Below the pieces are notes generated by a model, which saw only the letters and a program-made list of their open reading frames with translations, searched no databases and was not told the origin of the DNA. A DNA stretch of 64,000 nucleotides from Setomelanomma holmii (lineage: Eukaryota > Ascomycota > Dothideomycetes > Pleosporales > Phaeosphaeriaceae), in NCBI GenBank assembly GCA_010015745.1, contig ML978163.1, positions 420,606 to 484,605 on the forward strand. The letters are read 5' to 3'. The position numbers and the translations under genes are program-made. Numbering within the stretch: the first letter of the stretch is position 1; every line of letters begins with the position of its first letter. Below are positions 44,867-58,000 of this stretch, one piece after another.

Positions 44867-46960
44867 CTACTCCACGGTGCCCTTGACAGCGCCTTCGAGC
44901 TCGGCGAGCGCTGCTCGGTACGCCCTCTTCCGGCCATCTGCAGTGATGACACTCTCTTTCGACTCCATGCGCTTGACCTTTCTGTTACCTCTCTTGATTG
45001 TGTCTCCTGTGGCGACTTGCTTCAAGAACCACGCTGCTTCTGTCTTCGTGAACAGTGTCCATGCTTGGCCTGCTTTGCCCGCTCGAGCTGTCCGACCGAC
45101 CCGATGGACGTAGCTTGTTATGCTGGTGGGCATGTCGTAGTTGATTATTTGAGTGATGTCGGGTATATCGAGTCCTCGGGAAGCGGCGTCAGAAGCAATC
45201 AATATTTTCACATCTCCACTCCCGAATGCCTTTAGAAGCTTTCTCGACGCTTCTGCTGTCAGAGCGCGTGTCATGGTTCTGAGGTAGTCCTTGAAGGCTG
45301 GCTCGAGTAATGATAGGAGATGGGACAGTCGAGACGCGTTTTCCGTGCTTTTGGTGAAGATCAGGACTCGATGTGTCTGTTTGGAGAGCCCTGCTTTGTC
45401 CTTTTTATCATCATCGCTGGAATCGTCTTCGGACGACGAGGACTCGGAGCTTGGTGAATCTGCCTCGCCCCTGGATCTCAGGCCTTTGAAGACATACAGG
45501 CACAACACATGCAATAAATGCAGAGGCTTGTTCGAGCCATCGCCAACGTGGACCGCGAATTCTTTGAGCGTTGAGGGCAATTCGAAGACGCTGTCCTCAT
45601 GCTCCAGGGGCTGATCTTCGGCGGTGTCGTCCTGCACAACGACCAATTTGGGTCTTTTCAGTCTCAATGTGCCCAGCTTCGTCAGGTCCTTCTCCATCGT
45701 CGCACTGAGCACAATCTTGGTAAGCTGTCGACGTGCAGGAAGCACCGCTGACCAAATAGAGTTGGCATCGCGCTCATGCTTGTAGAGCCGTTCTTGTGCG
45801 TTCATGAAGTCTGGCGGTGTCTCGCCGTGCAGCGCATCCATCAAGACGCTCGCCCAACCTTGGAAATTCTGGTTGAGCAGTTGATCGGCCTCATCAATTA
45901 CTAGCCATTGCACAGAGTTTAGTAAGAAGCCAGTGGTGTTCTCAATGTGCTCAACAAGCCTGCCTGGAGTGCAAATCAGAATGTCTACGCCGGCATCGTA
46001 CACAGGAACATGGTCTCGAGGCATGTCCATGAGGTCGTCGAAGACGCCTCCCTTCTCTACGAAGCCTGTGCGGAATTGTTCTGAAGCTCTCTCGTGCAGC
46101 TCTTTCGAGCGCTTCGGGTTGTATTGCGCCCTGGGCTTGACGAGCCGCTTTTGTTCGGTCGCGAGAGCAGTGTTGCCCAGAGCTGTACCCACCTTGATCT
46201 TTGTACCAGCACAGAGCTCCTCAGCTACCTGCAGAGCTTGGTTGACGAGCTGTCGACTCGGAACAACCACAATGGCCGACAGGATGGGCACAGCGCGGTC
46301 CTTGAGGGCTTCGATGATGGGTAGTAGATAGGCCACGGTTTTTCCCGATCCAGTCTTCGCAGACACGCAGATATCGCCTAGATGCTGCTCAAATCCAGGG
46401 TGCAGCATAGGCAGTAGTGCAGTCTGTATAGCCAAGGCATCCTTGAAGCCTTGTTGTTCTAACTTCTTGACAAAGTGCTGCTCCACTCCTAGCTCGGTGA
46501 AGGGAACTGTTCTTGATGATTCGACCGTTATAGGTTGTGCTAGCCATGGCGGTAGTGTGGAGAAGGTAGGTTCGAAGTTGGTGTCGGGAACAGGAGTGGG
46601 TTGTGGCATAGGCTCCAAGTCATGAAGCTCTTCTGAAGGCAATTCTTCATTCTGCGCCAACTCCTCTTCGTCCTTATGTTGGCTACGCGCCTCTGCGAGC
46701 TTTGACACCTTCTCAAACTTGGAGAATATGGCCTTGTGCTTTTTCGAGTTCTCCTCATCCTGACTGTGCTCAGCAGCTTCAACGTCTCTCTTTCGCTTCT
46801 TAGGCTTCTTCGCGGACTTGGAAACGGCGGGCGAGGTTGACTCTGCGACTGGCGACTTTTGATGGCTCTGAGGGGGGCTGGATGTCTTCGCGGTATCGGG
46901 ACTGGCAGGCTTGACTGCTGGCGTGGGCGGCACCCATCTTTTGAAGAGCGGTGCGGGCAT
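44867..46960 (-). CDS. DBP6: DEAD-box ATP-dependent RNA helicase Dbp6
   Basis: A single exon of 697 residues. A Lys-rich, charged N-terminus (residues 40-120) contains nuclear-localisation-like runs. The helicase core has the Walker A motif AKTGSGKT at 201-208, CTPGR in motif Ib, DEAD at 356-359, SAT at 419-421 and the C-terminal HRVGRTAR motif. An acidic Ser/Asp stretch (SSESSSSEDDSSDDDKKDK) interrupts the second RecA domain, and long inserts separate the early motifs, as in Dbp6. Dbp6 acts in the nucleolus in early 60S assembly, with Npa1, Npa2, Rsa3 and Nop8. It is divergent to GPI3 and shares a 367-bp promoter region with it. Confidence 0.93.
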   Translation of the reverse strand: MPAPLFKRWVPPTPAVKPASPDTAKTSSPPQSHQKSPVAESTSPAVSKSAKKPKKRKRDVEAAEHSQDEENSKKHKAIFSKFEKVSKLAEARSQHKDEEELAQNEELPSEELHDLEPMPQPTPVPDTNFEPTFSTLPPWLAQPITVESSRTVPFTELGVEQHFVKKLEQQGFKDALAIQTALLPMLHPGFEQHLGDICVSAKTGSGKTVAYLLPIIEALKDRAVPILSAIVVVPSRQLVNQALQVAEELCAGTKIKVGTALGNTALATEQKRLVKPRAQYNPKRSKELHERASEQFRTGFVEKGGVFDDLMDMPRDHVPVYDAGVDILICTPGRLVEHIENTTGFLLNSVQWLVIDEADQLLNQNFQGWASVLMDALHGETPPDFMNAQERLYKHERDANSIWSAVLPARRQLTKIVLSATMEKDLTKLGTLRLKRPKLVVVQDDTAEDQPLEHEDSVFELPSTLKEFAVHVGDGSNKPLHLLHVLCLYVFKGLRSRGEADSPSSESSSSEDDSSDDDKKDKAGLSKQTHRVLIFTKSTENASRLSHLLSLLEPAFKDYLRTMTRALTAEASRKLLKAFGSGDVKILIASDAASRGLDIPDITQIINYDMPTSITSYVHRVGRTARAGKAGQAWTLFTKTEAAWFLKQVATGDTIKRGNRKVKRMESKESVITADGRKRAYRAALAELEGAVKGTVE

Positions 46961-47327
46961 CGTGGTTAGCTGTTCACTCGCGGTGCAGGCGCAGGTTCTT
47001 CTGGCGCCGCAATGGCGCTCTTATTCCCGATAGCGCAGGCAGAATGGCTTCACCGACCGAGTCAGGATCGTTCGACAGGCGGATCGTGCGTTGTACGACT
47101 TTGAGGTACGCTGGCGCAAAGAAGTTCTTGGTTCAGAAGTTCCAAAATTTGGTCGGGGCTTTTCTCCGCAAAACACCGATCGGCAGTGACGCGCCTGCAC
47201 ATGTCTTCGCGTTGCAATGAACATAAGACTTCACTTCACCACACACTGCGCCTGCTTTGCGCCATTGAGCTGTCATGTATACACACTGTGGTCAAGCACG
47301 AGGACTGTATCCTCACACACCTTCGCC
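46961..47327. other. Divergent promoter between DBP6 and GPI3
   Basis: A 367-bp stretch between two outward-facing start codons. No further gene or repeat was recognised. Confidence 0.5.
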
Positions 47328-49065
47328 ATGCCTTACAACATTGCGTATGTTGCTGAAGTGCCCCGCCATCTGTCCTCTATACTGACACGCAGCAGCATGG
47401 TCAGCGATAACTTCTACCCTCAGCCTGGTATGGGCATCGCACAGCCTGTATAGATGATTTGTCGCTCACACAAAACAGGAGGAGTGGAAAGTCATATGTA
47501 CCAGCTGTCCAGTGTATGTGCTTCAGTCGACTTGACTGAAAACCTCTCTGACAGCCGTCGCAGAAGCTCATCGATCGCGGCCACAAGGTGATTGTCATCA
47601 CGCACGCGTATGCCGGTCGAACTGGTGTGCGCTATCTCACCAATGGCATCAAAGTCTACTACGTCCCGTTCTTCGTCATATACCGCGAAACGACCTTTCC
47701 AACCGTCTTCTCGTTCTTTCCTATATTCCGTAATATCGTCATTCGCGAACGGATAGAAATAGTTCATGGACACGCTAGTTTGAGCAGTCTGTGTAATGAG
47801 GCCATACTACATGCTCGCACGATGGGACTGAGGACGGTCTTCACGGATCACAGTCTATTCGGGTTTGCGGACGCAGGGAGCATTCTTACGAATAAGCTCC
47901 TCAAGTTCACTCTGAGCGACGTCGACCATGTCATATGCGTCAGCCACACGTGGTCAGTGTAATGAGGTCCTGCTGCGAATCAACACTGACTTACTCCAGC
48001 AAAGAGAACACAGTACTGCGGGCATCGCTCGACCCGCTCATGGTCTCTGTCATACCGAACGCGGTTGTGGCCGAGAACTTTCGCCCTCTCACACTCGAAC
48101 AGAACGAGGCGAGGCATCACAAACCGCCCGGCCCACCGCAGCCTATGGGGCCCGACGAGATCATCACCGTGGTTGTGATTCAGCGGCTATACTACAACAA
48201 GGGAACTGACCTCCTGGTCGGAGCGATACCGCACATACTCGCTGCGCATGCGAATGTACGTTTCATAATTGCTGGGACAGGACCAAAGGCGATCGACCTC
48301 GAGCAGATGATCGAACGAAACGTACTCCAGGACAAGGTTCTCATGATGGGCCCAGTGCGGCATGAGGAGGTTCGAGACGTCATGGTCCGCGGTCACATAT
48401 ATCTCTGTCCATCGCTCACTGAAGCGTTTGGTACTGTAATAGTGGAGGCAGCGTCCTGTGGCCTCTATGTCGTGGCCACAAGAGTTGGCGGGATTCCTGA
48501 GGTCCTCCCTACCCACATGGTGGAATTTGCAGCCCCCGAGGAGGAGGACCTTGCGGAAGCGACTGGCCGCGCAATCGCGAAGCTTCGAGCTGGCAGGGTG
48601 AGGACCGAGCTGTTCCACAACCAAGTCAAGCAGATGTACTCTTGGACGGACGTAGCGCAGCGCACGGAGAGGGTGTACGACGGCATTAACGGCGTTATCA
48701 GTCACTCTGAGTTCTACCAAGCTGGAGGCTCTGTCGGTGTCTGGAGTACGACCCAAGGACGCGCTGGCATGCACAGCTTTGCACTCATAGAGAGGCTCAA
48801 GAGATACTATGGATGCGGCGTCTGGGCTGGCAAGCTCTTCTGTCTCTGCGTCGTCATTGACTATCTCCTCTACGTCGTGCTGGAAATCTTCGCTCCTAGA
48901 TCGAGGATCGATATCTGCAAAGACTGGCCAAAGAAGGTGCTTCAACATCTGAAAGAGAATGGCAAAGCAAACGGGGTGACAGCATCTTTAGCTATCGAAG
49001 ACTTTACAAAGAAGAGGAGTATTCACAAGCGTAGAGGCAGGAGGCAAGAGCTGGACGATAGCTGA
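47328..49065 (+). CDS. GPI3: GPI3 / PIG-A, catalytic subunit of GPI-GlcNAc transferase
   Basis: Five exons (47328-47344, 47396-47427, 47479-47513, 47564-47952, 48000-49065) encode 512 residues; human PIG-A has 484. The introns are 47-51 bp. The conserved start NIAMVSDNFYPQPGGVESH is assembled from three tiny exons. FTDHSLFGFADAGS, SHTCKENTVLRASLDP and the GT4 donor-binding region LTEAFGTVIVEAASCGLY, with its E-x7-E pair, follow. A hydrophobic segment near the C-terminus (LFCLCVVIDYLLYVVLEIF) anchors it in the ER membrane. The enzyme adds GlcNAc from UDP-GlcNAc to phosphatidylinositol, the first step of GPI-anchor synthesis. The first acceptor is a CAGCAG pair; the second CAG gives the conserved IAMV. 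Confidence 0.95.
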
Positions 49066-49318
49066 CTTCATGGCATCGGTTAAGGTCACAGCGCAAGTCT
49101 CAACAACGAAAGGGATGTATGTTGAAAGGCTTTTGATTGGTATAATATTACGATGACTGTAGCCTACATAGAGGCATAGCCTTCGCGAAGAAGCTCAACT
49201 ATCTAATCAGCCACCGGGCTGATACGTTGAAAGACGCCAGCCCTCAACTCCCAGAACGCCTGCAAATGCTCTGTACAAGAATGCAACGCCATCGACTCGA
49301 CACCATCGCAGCGAAGCT

Positions 49319-50105
49319 CTACGCGTAGAACCAGTACTGTGCGCTGTACTCGACTGTGAACGCACTTGCAAGGCCTTCGCATGTCTTTGGTGCGACACCT
49401 CCAGCAGTGTGTACTCGGTAGACCTCCTTGTAGTCACCATCAACGGCGTTGAGCTTCAGCCATGGAACGCTACCCAGCCCATTGCTCCCTGGGGCAGCGT
49501 CGGTAGGCGCGGAGCTCTTGACAACGTCGGGCATGGCGTGTACCGTGCCAAAGTTGTTGTTCGCAGTCACAAGGTTGAAGAACGGGACCAACTTCTCTGT
49601 GAACTCGTGGTGGCCTGACAAACGCTGGAGTGCCTCAGGGCTTGTAGGGACGGCGTAGTTGAGAGCAAGTTTGGTGACGTCAGCCATTACGGCGTTATTC
49701 AGGCGTGCAGAGTCGCATGTTGCGTTGAAGAGGGAAGCGATGGCGCCATTGGCCTTTGGTGCTGCGTCTGCGGTTGAAGACGCGCAGGTGTAGTTTTGTG
49801 TGCCGCGGCCGATGGCGACGTGGCGTAATGTGTTGCCTTGGCTGGGTGCTGGGAGAGGTGTGGGTGCTGTTGGTTGTTAGTATTGAGGAGGTTGGGTCAA
49901 GAGCAGGAACAGACATACCGGCAGGTAGAACAAGATTGGAAAGATCGCAAAGCCCGTTCGTCTTGACCAACTGGTCGATGACCGCCTTGGGCAAGTCTTG
50001 CCTCGGGACTAAGTTGGCTATTGACCCAGCAACCTGTGTCGGAGCAGCGAAGAGTGTCGCAGGTGCAAGGGCCAAGACGAGCGAGATGGTGTTTGTGAAG
50101 ATCAT
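49319..50105 (-). CDS. Secreted DUF3455-family protein
   Basis: Two exons (49919-50105, 49319-49866) with a 52-bp intron encode 244 residues. Residues 1-20 are a signal peptide. The mature part has APTPLPAPS, then LRHVAIGRGTQNYTCAS with C90 and the second conserved Cys pair, the FFNL element, VPWLKLNAVDG, and the end VYRVHTAGGVAPKTCEG followed by EYSAQYWFY. This is the DUF3455 pattern found in many fungal secreted proteins, sometimes mislabelled malate dehydrogenase. The function is unknown. An AT-rich TATA-like element lies about 75 bp upstream of the start. Confidence 0.88.
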
Positions 50106-52411
50106 TGTCGGAGATGGTATGGTTGGTGAGATGGAGTATGTTGTGCGATGCTCGGTAGATGGATTGCTGAGCAGTCGAACGTATTATATCCAGTTGTCTC
50201 AAGGTGTAAGATCCTTTTCAAAATATTCCTGGAAATTGGTCCTTCGAGAATAGATCCGGCTCGGATGCGATCCGATATGCACGTCGAAAGTGTCGTGAGA
50301 GTAAGAAACGTAGTAATCCCAGTCAAGCAACCCAGAAACAGAACAGATCCAAGAAAACCCAGAAAAAGACCTGAAAAGCACTGAGGAGAATCGTTGGTTT
50401 CAGAGTGCGAGCAATGGCGGCGTGAACATTTCAATGACAATCGAGGCACCCGTCTATATACACCAGCCACGACATCTCGTTGTCCAGCGGAGCAACACAG
50501 GCGCCTACACGTCCTACCGCCCAGATCCACTCAAGCCGACAGACAGGGATACGCAGGTCCACGCAAGTCGACAAAAAAGGCCCCAAATATAGCTTGCTGG
50601 GGTGTGATTGGCTCTCAAGCAGCCAAACGTGGACTGTGCGCAACTGGTTCGCTAATCTACCGAGCCGCCGGCTGGATTGGGTTTGGTGCGCGGATGGGGA
50701 TATGCAGAGGCGGAGTTATTTTGGTGTAGAGGGAGAGACCATCAAGGTCGCTAGCGAGGCTGGAAGAAACTGTTCGATTCTTACGGTTGTGGGAAGCTGT
50801 CAGGAGGAGGCGTTGCTTGATGCTCATGTACACGCCACAATGATACTTCTGACAAGCACAAACTTAGCTGTCATCTGTTTCATCCTTCAACCTCACCATA
50901 GAGAACGTTTACAAAGACCGCGTACACCTCCACTCCAGAAAGAGTCCAGAATAGAAACCTGCTCTACCCCACCGCGAACATGAACGCGCAACTAAGGCCA
51001 GCAACCGCCTGCCTTCTTCCAAGCTTCCACCAGACCACACACACGACGCCATCGCATTCCCCGCCATCCCGCAGAGCCGCCCGTCCTACCTGCCAACCAC
51101 CTTTTGCAACCAAGAACTTATGCCATGTATCCTGCCAGCTATGCCCAACCGGGCAGGTTGCAGCACGATTTAATCATCTTAATATAGCCATCCTCGGTCC
51201 AGAATTGCCAGCTAATTTACCCATTCCAGCTCTGCGCTTGGGTGCGGCCATTCAGGCAGCGGGAGGCTGGAAGCGCCCAGGGCCGGCAAAACGGTCAGAG
51301 GCCGGTATTTGGGTTTCCGGGCTCCACAGTCGACGCGAATGATGTGCAGCGTTGAACAAGGGTGCTGAGGCGAAGGTCAGATCGTTGGATGAGAGGGGTT
51401 GGTTTTGAAAAGGCGCGTGGGTATGAAGGATGGATCTGCTGGCGTTCTTGGAGGGTACATAATCTAGGGCACCGCCAATTGTCTTGTTGACCAAGAGATG
51501 CAAGATCTTGATTTCTTGCTGGCTATTGCCACCGTGAATATGGCGAGGGCCAGTTACATGCGAGTACGTGTAGCACACCTTTTCTCGCTGTACGTTGTTC
51601 GCGCTGCAGGAAACTTGATCTCTAGCTTGGTAGGGGACGCAAGCAAACTATGCGAATGTGCATGCCTGGACTTGACAGGTTCGTATGCGTTCGCTCGGAT
51701 CGCTCAGTGCCGCTGCAAGAACAATATCGAGGATGCTTATTTGCTGGTAGAAATGGCATGGTGAGGTTTGGTAGCGAGGTCGTGTACACGCAAGGTAGGC
51801 ACTACGCTCAGGCTTGCCTTCCTTAGTGTACCTGAAAAGTTGTCGCCCACGGTTATTCCAGCTACTACGTACTACCTATGGAATCTGCCTGAGTCTGAAC
51901 ATGTGATCAGGTTGTCTTTGTATGTGGACTCTTGACTATGCCTCTTGTTCAGATTATACAACTTGCTCGAAGAGAATTAAATCAGGTCACGAGAAGAGCA
52001 TTTGGCGCAATAGGATGGGACAGCGGCGCAATGCTCGCGTCCTCAGTGTTTTGAGGAAAGCATTCCTACCCCAGCATCGAATGGCATGAACTTGCATTGC
52101 GCAGAGGCAGTCCTGTTATGTGCATATTGCCAGTATCTTCACCTGTGGAATGGCAACAGGGTTACATAAAGCTACCACACCACGTGCCACTCCTTTTATT
52201 TCATGCAGCGACAAACTCGGAAGCCGACATTACCAAAGACTAATAGTAGATGTCCTTTGAGAGACTTGTGGCCAAAGCAGCCACCCAAAACGGATTACCT
52301 AGGCGCCCATGGCAGCGTCCTCAAATGCGGCGCTCGAAACGCCATACATCCCATCATCGTAATAATACATAGCCGCCGCACATGTCTCCAAGCCTCCCCG
52401 ACCAAACAAGC
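50106..52411. other. 2.3-kb intergenic region
   Basis: Lies between the DUF3455 gene promoter and the 3' end of the CASP gene. Open frames at 50480-50983, 50980-51342 and 51498-51764 on the plus strand have no domain, signal or conservation I can recognise. No repeat was seen. Confidence 0.4.
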
Positions 52412-54750
52412 CTACGATGCGTCCTCTTCCAGCCCAGTTTTCTGCCATACAACAGGATCATCCACAACGGGACCAGCAGCCGGAGCCGCCGCCATGGCCG
52501 CACCCTCAGCCATACCCGCGTCCGAGAACAGGAAATAGAACACCATGAAGTGCAACGCTATCAGGTACCCGGCAAACATGTTCCGACTCGTTCGTGTTTG
52601 CAGGACGAATTTAGTCACGCGTAATATCATGCGCTCGAAAAGGTGCATTCTCTTCATCGCACGTGCGGATTCGCGGCCTCGGAACGCGGCGAAGGGACTG
52701 AGGTTCGATTCGTAGGATGCTTTGTATCGATCAGATGCATCTGCGCTGATATTCACTGTCGACGGATTCGGATTCGCGGCATAGCTTGAGGCGCTGGACG
52801 CTGGGCCTCTAGCATGTGCATTGTACGACGAGACGTATCTCGTCTTTTCGTATAGGTCCAGGTTATCTTTTTGTAGCGCTCCTATTTCAGAGCGGAGGGA
52901 TGAGACTGTCTGGTAAGACTTTTGTAACTCGGCTTCGAGCTCCGAGTTGCGCTTTTTGAAGCGGTCGCGTTGCGCGGTCACCATGGGTAAGATGCCTGAA
53001 CTGCCGCCCATGGCTTCGCCGGCACGCAGGGTGGCGAGTGGGCTTTGCGAGCTGTTGTCGAAGCCTGATATAATGGAGGATGTGGGTGATGAGCGACCTC
53101 GGCGGGCGGACGATTGCGGATATCTGGACACATACGTCCCTGCCACAGACATGCCTGAGGGATCGAAGGCATTCGAGGCTTCTTGTTGGACCTTCTCGAG
53201 GTCGGCTTCAAGGGTCTCGCTGAGGGCGCGAGACTTCTCGAGCTCCATGCTCGCGCTTGAAAGTTCTTCCTGGAGAGCTTCGAGTCTACTTTGCAGATCT
53301 TGGTGTGACACTCGCAGCACAGTCAGCTCATTGCTGAGCTTCTTATTCCGTGCGAGCAGAAGCTGTTCCAATGTTTCTTTGCCTTTCCCTGGAGCGCCGT
53401 TCTGGGAGAGCGCGATCTCAGTAGCCTCGTCATCATCGTCGCCCGTCGCGAATTCGATTGACTACGTCTTGTTAGTCGTGGCCTCTTACGGGAGAGGAGT
53501 AGCCTGCCTTCAGCACTTCGAGCTCCTGCTTCACATTCTCATAATCGCCCCATTTCTGCACCTTCTCACGCAGCGCATCCTTCTCACTCTTGAGCGATTT
53601 GATCTCGCGCTCCAGACTTCGAGTCTCCGTTTCGAGGCGTGTTCGGTTGGAGTCCTTTTCGTACCGGGCGCTTTCAAGCTTTCGTAAGAGCGACGAGTTT
53701 TCGGATTGCAATCGCATAAAGGCTGGGTCGTCTTCTACTGCGACATGTTGAGCTTGAGCAGAGGCGGTCTGTGCCAGCTCGAGACGCAATTGTTCGTTTC
53801 GTGCTTCAATCTCGGCCAGACGATGGCTTGTCCTCTCCAACTCTGAGCTGACAATCTCAAGCTCCGCGGCCGTCGCACTCGATCTGCTCTCTCCGTCGGC
53901 ATCCTCGCCCTTGTCAAGTCTCTGCGAGACCTCGTAGCTGGCCTTGAGCTCTTTCAGGAGTCGATCTTGGTTCTCGACCTTCTCCTCCAAACTCTTCTCC
54001 TTTGACTCCCAATTGTCCTGCTTCTCACGTAGAACAGCTGACCAAGACTGCTCCACCTCCTTGATCTTGCTGTCCCTCGTCTCTTCGAGCGCTTTGCGAG
54101 CCGTCCGCTCCTCTTCCAGCTTCTTTTCCGAGTCATCAACCTGTGTCGTCAGACTCGCTACCGTCTTCTGTAGTCGTTCATTCTCAGCGGTGAGTTTCGG
54201 CACGATCTCTTCGGCAGTAACAAGGGAGTCGACAGAGGCTTCGAGGAGTGGGTATGGATCGGGTGCTTCAGACAGTGGTGTGTAAGCTTGGAAGAAAGCA
54301 GCTTGGACGCTTTTGGACTGGTTCGATATGAGGTCGATGAAGTTCTGGTATGCTGTGAAGTCGGTCAGCCGATGCGCCCAGCACGAATATGGTGTATGCA
54401 CATTTCAAGAGCGCCTTAATGTCATTGAGCTTGCTGGCATCATCTAGCTTCCTAAAGTCCTTCGTCTTTTGGGCCAGATCCTTTCTCTGTGTCAGGGTAT
54501 CTCGCTGGTATGCGACAATATCTGACGCGACTGTGTCAAGTTGAGGAACAAGTGTGGTGAGGTCAATGTCTGTTGCGTGTCAGCTAGTATCCATACACAT
54601 CTACAAAGCCAACATACTCCTCCATGCTCCAATAGCTTTCTGAAATTTGTTTTCTTCGCCCGCCTCGCCTTGGGCCTCCAGAACTTGCTTCGTGTCTTGT
54701 TGCGGCGCGTCCAGCGAGCTCCTCTCCTCCGTGTCTACTCCGCCCTCCAT
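52412..54750 (-). CDS. COY1: Golgin CASP / Coy1 homologue
   Basis: Four exons (54618-54750, 54402-54569, 53508-54352, 52412-53461) give 731 residues. Almost the whole protein is coiled coil. The CASP C-terminal region follows, then a single membrane anchor near residues 681-695 (YLIALHFMVFYFLF) and a short lumenal Ala/Pro-rich tail. Motifs shared with animal CASP include LLKSYQNFIDLI and DYENVKQELEVLKSIEF, then LEQLLLARNKKLSNELTVLR. Coy1/CASP is a Golgi tether that interacts with COG and SNAREs in retrograde traffic. Intron 3 (53462-53507, 46 bp) is GC-AG. The only nearby GT donors would make a 28-bp intron or delete the conserved VLK. It is divergent to VPS3. Confidence 0.9.
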
Positions 54751-55072
54751 CCCTGCCTATCCACGAGGTGGTATTGTACTGTCGCAGATGGTGTACTTTA
54801 GCCCGAAGACGGCGCGTCAAGAACCGGACCTGCACATATAAACCGCCGAGGTTGGCTCATAGGCGCGTCAAGTGTCGTCAATCATAGGTGTTGGTTTGCG
54901 GACAGCTTTCACCAGAGGCTCGGGAGTGCTGCGGCGCACGGGCGTGGGGGCGTCATTATGCTCCGTGGTTCAGGCACCACAAGCTCGCAGCTCCACCACT
55001 TCCTCACAGCCATGCACGCCTCCGAGAGTTTGCGCCGGTAGCCAGTCATGGCCCATATCTTGCTTCTGAAAC
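54751..55072. other. Divergent promoter between CASP and VPS3
   Basis: A 322-bp stretch between two outward-facing genes, both serving membrane traffic. No further feature was recognised. Confidence 0.5.
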
Positions 55073-58000
55073 ATGGCAGAAGCAGCTTCCCAGGCGCAAT
55101 CAACCTCCCGCCCGCCGCCGCAAGACGGGCCCTATATCCTCCGCAAGCTCGCATCAGACCTGCCATTGTCCGCAGACGGGGATGCTGCCGACGCGCGCAT
55201 TACCTGTGTAGAAGTATGGAGTATGTACTTTCAGCTCAGAGCGCCGATCATGGTGGTTATGGCGCGTACGGCTAACAGAGCTCAGACGGCAATCTCTATG
55301 TCGGCACCTCTGCCGCTGAGATCCTCCACTTCGTCCTCCTCCCACCAGAGCCCGACGATGCCTCTGCAGAGCCGACCGCCATAATCGCTTCGAGGCTAGA
55401 GCCCCCGCACAATGACCCCAACGGCCCAGGCGTCCAGCAGATTCTACTGCTTCCCAAGGTCAACAAGGCCTGTATCTTATGCAACAATACCTTCTCCATA
55501 TACTCACTGCCCGAGCTGAGTCCCGAGTCGAGCTTCAAGCCAATATCATGTTTGTGGGTTGGCGGCGTGGATCTCAACGAAGATGAGGACGACCACAGTG
55601 GAGACGGCGTGGCGGTTGTGATCGGCCTTAAGAAGCGATTGCGACTGGTACAAATTTCGGAGAACTTTCCACCAAAGGCGATCAAAGCTATCGAGTATGG
55701 AGGGTGTCTTGTCTCAGTCCGACGAGACAACTACTCGTGCGCTGCAGACGCGCATTCGTACGCCCTGCTGGATGTCATGCATCAGCAGAAGATAGGACTG
55801 TTTCCAATATCCTCCCTCGATCCAGACGCAGGCGATGTAGGCGGAGCTGCCGAGAGCGTTGCAAGCGTGCCCCATGCGCCTTCAAGGAGCGTCTCAAACG
55901 CAAGCCCACAACCTCGAACGCAGGACGAACAACGGGGCCATGCTAGGAGCACAAGTCTGAATATGCTGGGACTGGGTGGTCCTCCAGCTCGCACAGAAAG
56001 CCCGCGACCTCCAGCGCAGAGGTATGGTTTCGACGTGCCTGAGTCGCTCTCAAGGAGCATGTCTCCACCACCAGCGCGTTCGCCAGCTCGTGCACCTGGT
56101 GTGGCAACCCCAGACAGGTCTTCAAGTCTGCCTCGAGGCGGTGCGGTATCGCCTGATAAGCCTTTGCCCCCACCGCCAGAGGAAAACATACCCGAGGTGC
56201 ATATTGAGGAGCCACCACAGCCGCCGCCTTTCATACCTCTCAACCCGCACATCGCCTCGCCAAGCCCAAATGAGTTTCTGCTCACTGTAGGGACGACTCC
56301 TTCCGAACCTGGTGTCGGCATGTTCGTTAATCTCGACGGTGATATGTGCAGAGGCAGCATCCAGTTCAGCAGCTATCCTGATGCCATAGTCGTCGATGGC
56401 TCTGGCATAGACATGACTGCGTCGACAGGTCCAGATATGGACGCTGAGGAAGGCTATGTCCTAGCTGCGGTGCATCGCGAGGAAGATGGTGAAATCATCT
56501 ACGGTGTGGAGATCCAGCGATGGGATATCGATCCTGGTGAAGCCGAAGGTGATAAAGAATGGCTCCATCTTACAGCTCTCGGTACGGTCGCGCAAGACAG
56601 CGGAACACACATCTCGATTCCCTTGGGGATGCGCACGGTTGCGCAGCCATACGATCTTGTCTTGTCGGAGATCGGTGCAAAGCTATCGGTAAAGCGATTG
56701 CAAGTCGGGCCAGCTTCGAGTGCCGAGGCGGAAGCCCAAAAGCCAACGGCAGCACAAATCAAGGCAGACCGTGAGTTCACCGAGCGGCTATCAAGAACGC
56801 AGACACAGAACGTGCTATGGGCTGGGGACCAGATATGGTGGACGGTACGCAATCCGCTCGTTTCACGACTAGACGCCAAGATTGAAGAGGCACAATTCAC
56901 ACCTACAGGAGACGGGATGCGGATACAACCAAATCGGCGACAACTCGAGAGTGTCCTCGGAAATATTCGTGGTCAAGAGCCTCGCAACGAGTCAGAATAC
57001 TTGAGCCTCATCTACATTCGGCAGAAAGCGTCCGTCATGCTTTTCATGGACGTAATTCTTCGAACCAGGACTAACATCATCATCTTCGAGAACGAGAAAC
57101 GCATCACAGAGCAGGCACTGATCGAAGGAGAGATGGATCCACGCGTGGTCTTGAGTCTCCTACCAATACTCAATAAAGAAGTCGTTCAAGGTCCTGAAGG
57201 GATACAAATATCCGGTGGCATCACAGCACTTGTCGAGCAATTCTTGCAACAGAATGATCTCTCGACCATGCCAACTGACGTCAACGGTCCATTCGGCGAT
57301 AACTTGCTTCACTTGGTAAAGCGGTATCTACAATTCTGGAAGCGACAGAAAGGCATGGCAAGTGTCACGAATGATCCTTATGTTTTCCGGAGTATCGATG
57401 CCGCCCTACTCCACATTCTTCTACTGCTAGATCAGGGCACCCCGAGAGGCACCTCGAGTCCAGGCACACATCGAGCAGAGCTGTATGACATGGTTGACAA
57501 GGAAATCGAGTGCTTTGATCGAGCGGTCGAGCTTCTCGAGCAGTTCAAACGACTATTCCTCTTGAGTCGCCTATACCAGAGCAACTGCGAGGCGTCAGTG
57601 AAAGCATCTAAAGTACTTGCGACCTGGAAGCGCATCTTGGAGGGCGAGGAAGATCGAGGCGGGGAGTTCGCCGAGGGCGAATTTCGTCTACGCAATTACA
57701 TCTCTCGCATACGAGACCATGCCCTGGTTGAAGATTATGGCGCGTGGCTCGCGAATCGCAATCCGAGACTGGGCGTGGAGATCTTTGCAGACGAGCAAAG
57801 CCGAGTCAAGTTCGATCCCGCACGAGCTGTCGCAGTCTTGCGAGAGAAGGCTCCTGGTGCAGTCAAAGTGTACCTCGAACATCTTGTATTTGACAAGAAG
57901 CATACACAGTACATCAACGAGCTCATAGCGTTCTACCTTGATACCGTCATCACGGAGCTAGAAAACAACCCTTCGTCACGGGAAACGCTCGCACAAACCT

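Noticed and set aside
47140..47170. CCAAAATTTGG-type palindrome near the DBP6/GPI3 promoter
   Set aside because: Resembles the AT core of the 36.2-kb repeat, but the GC-rich arms are absent, so no link can be supported.
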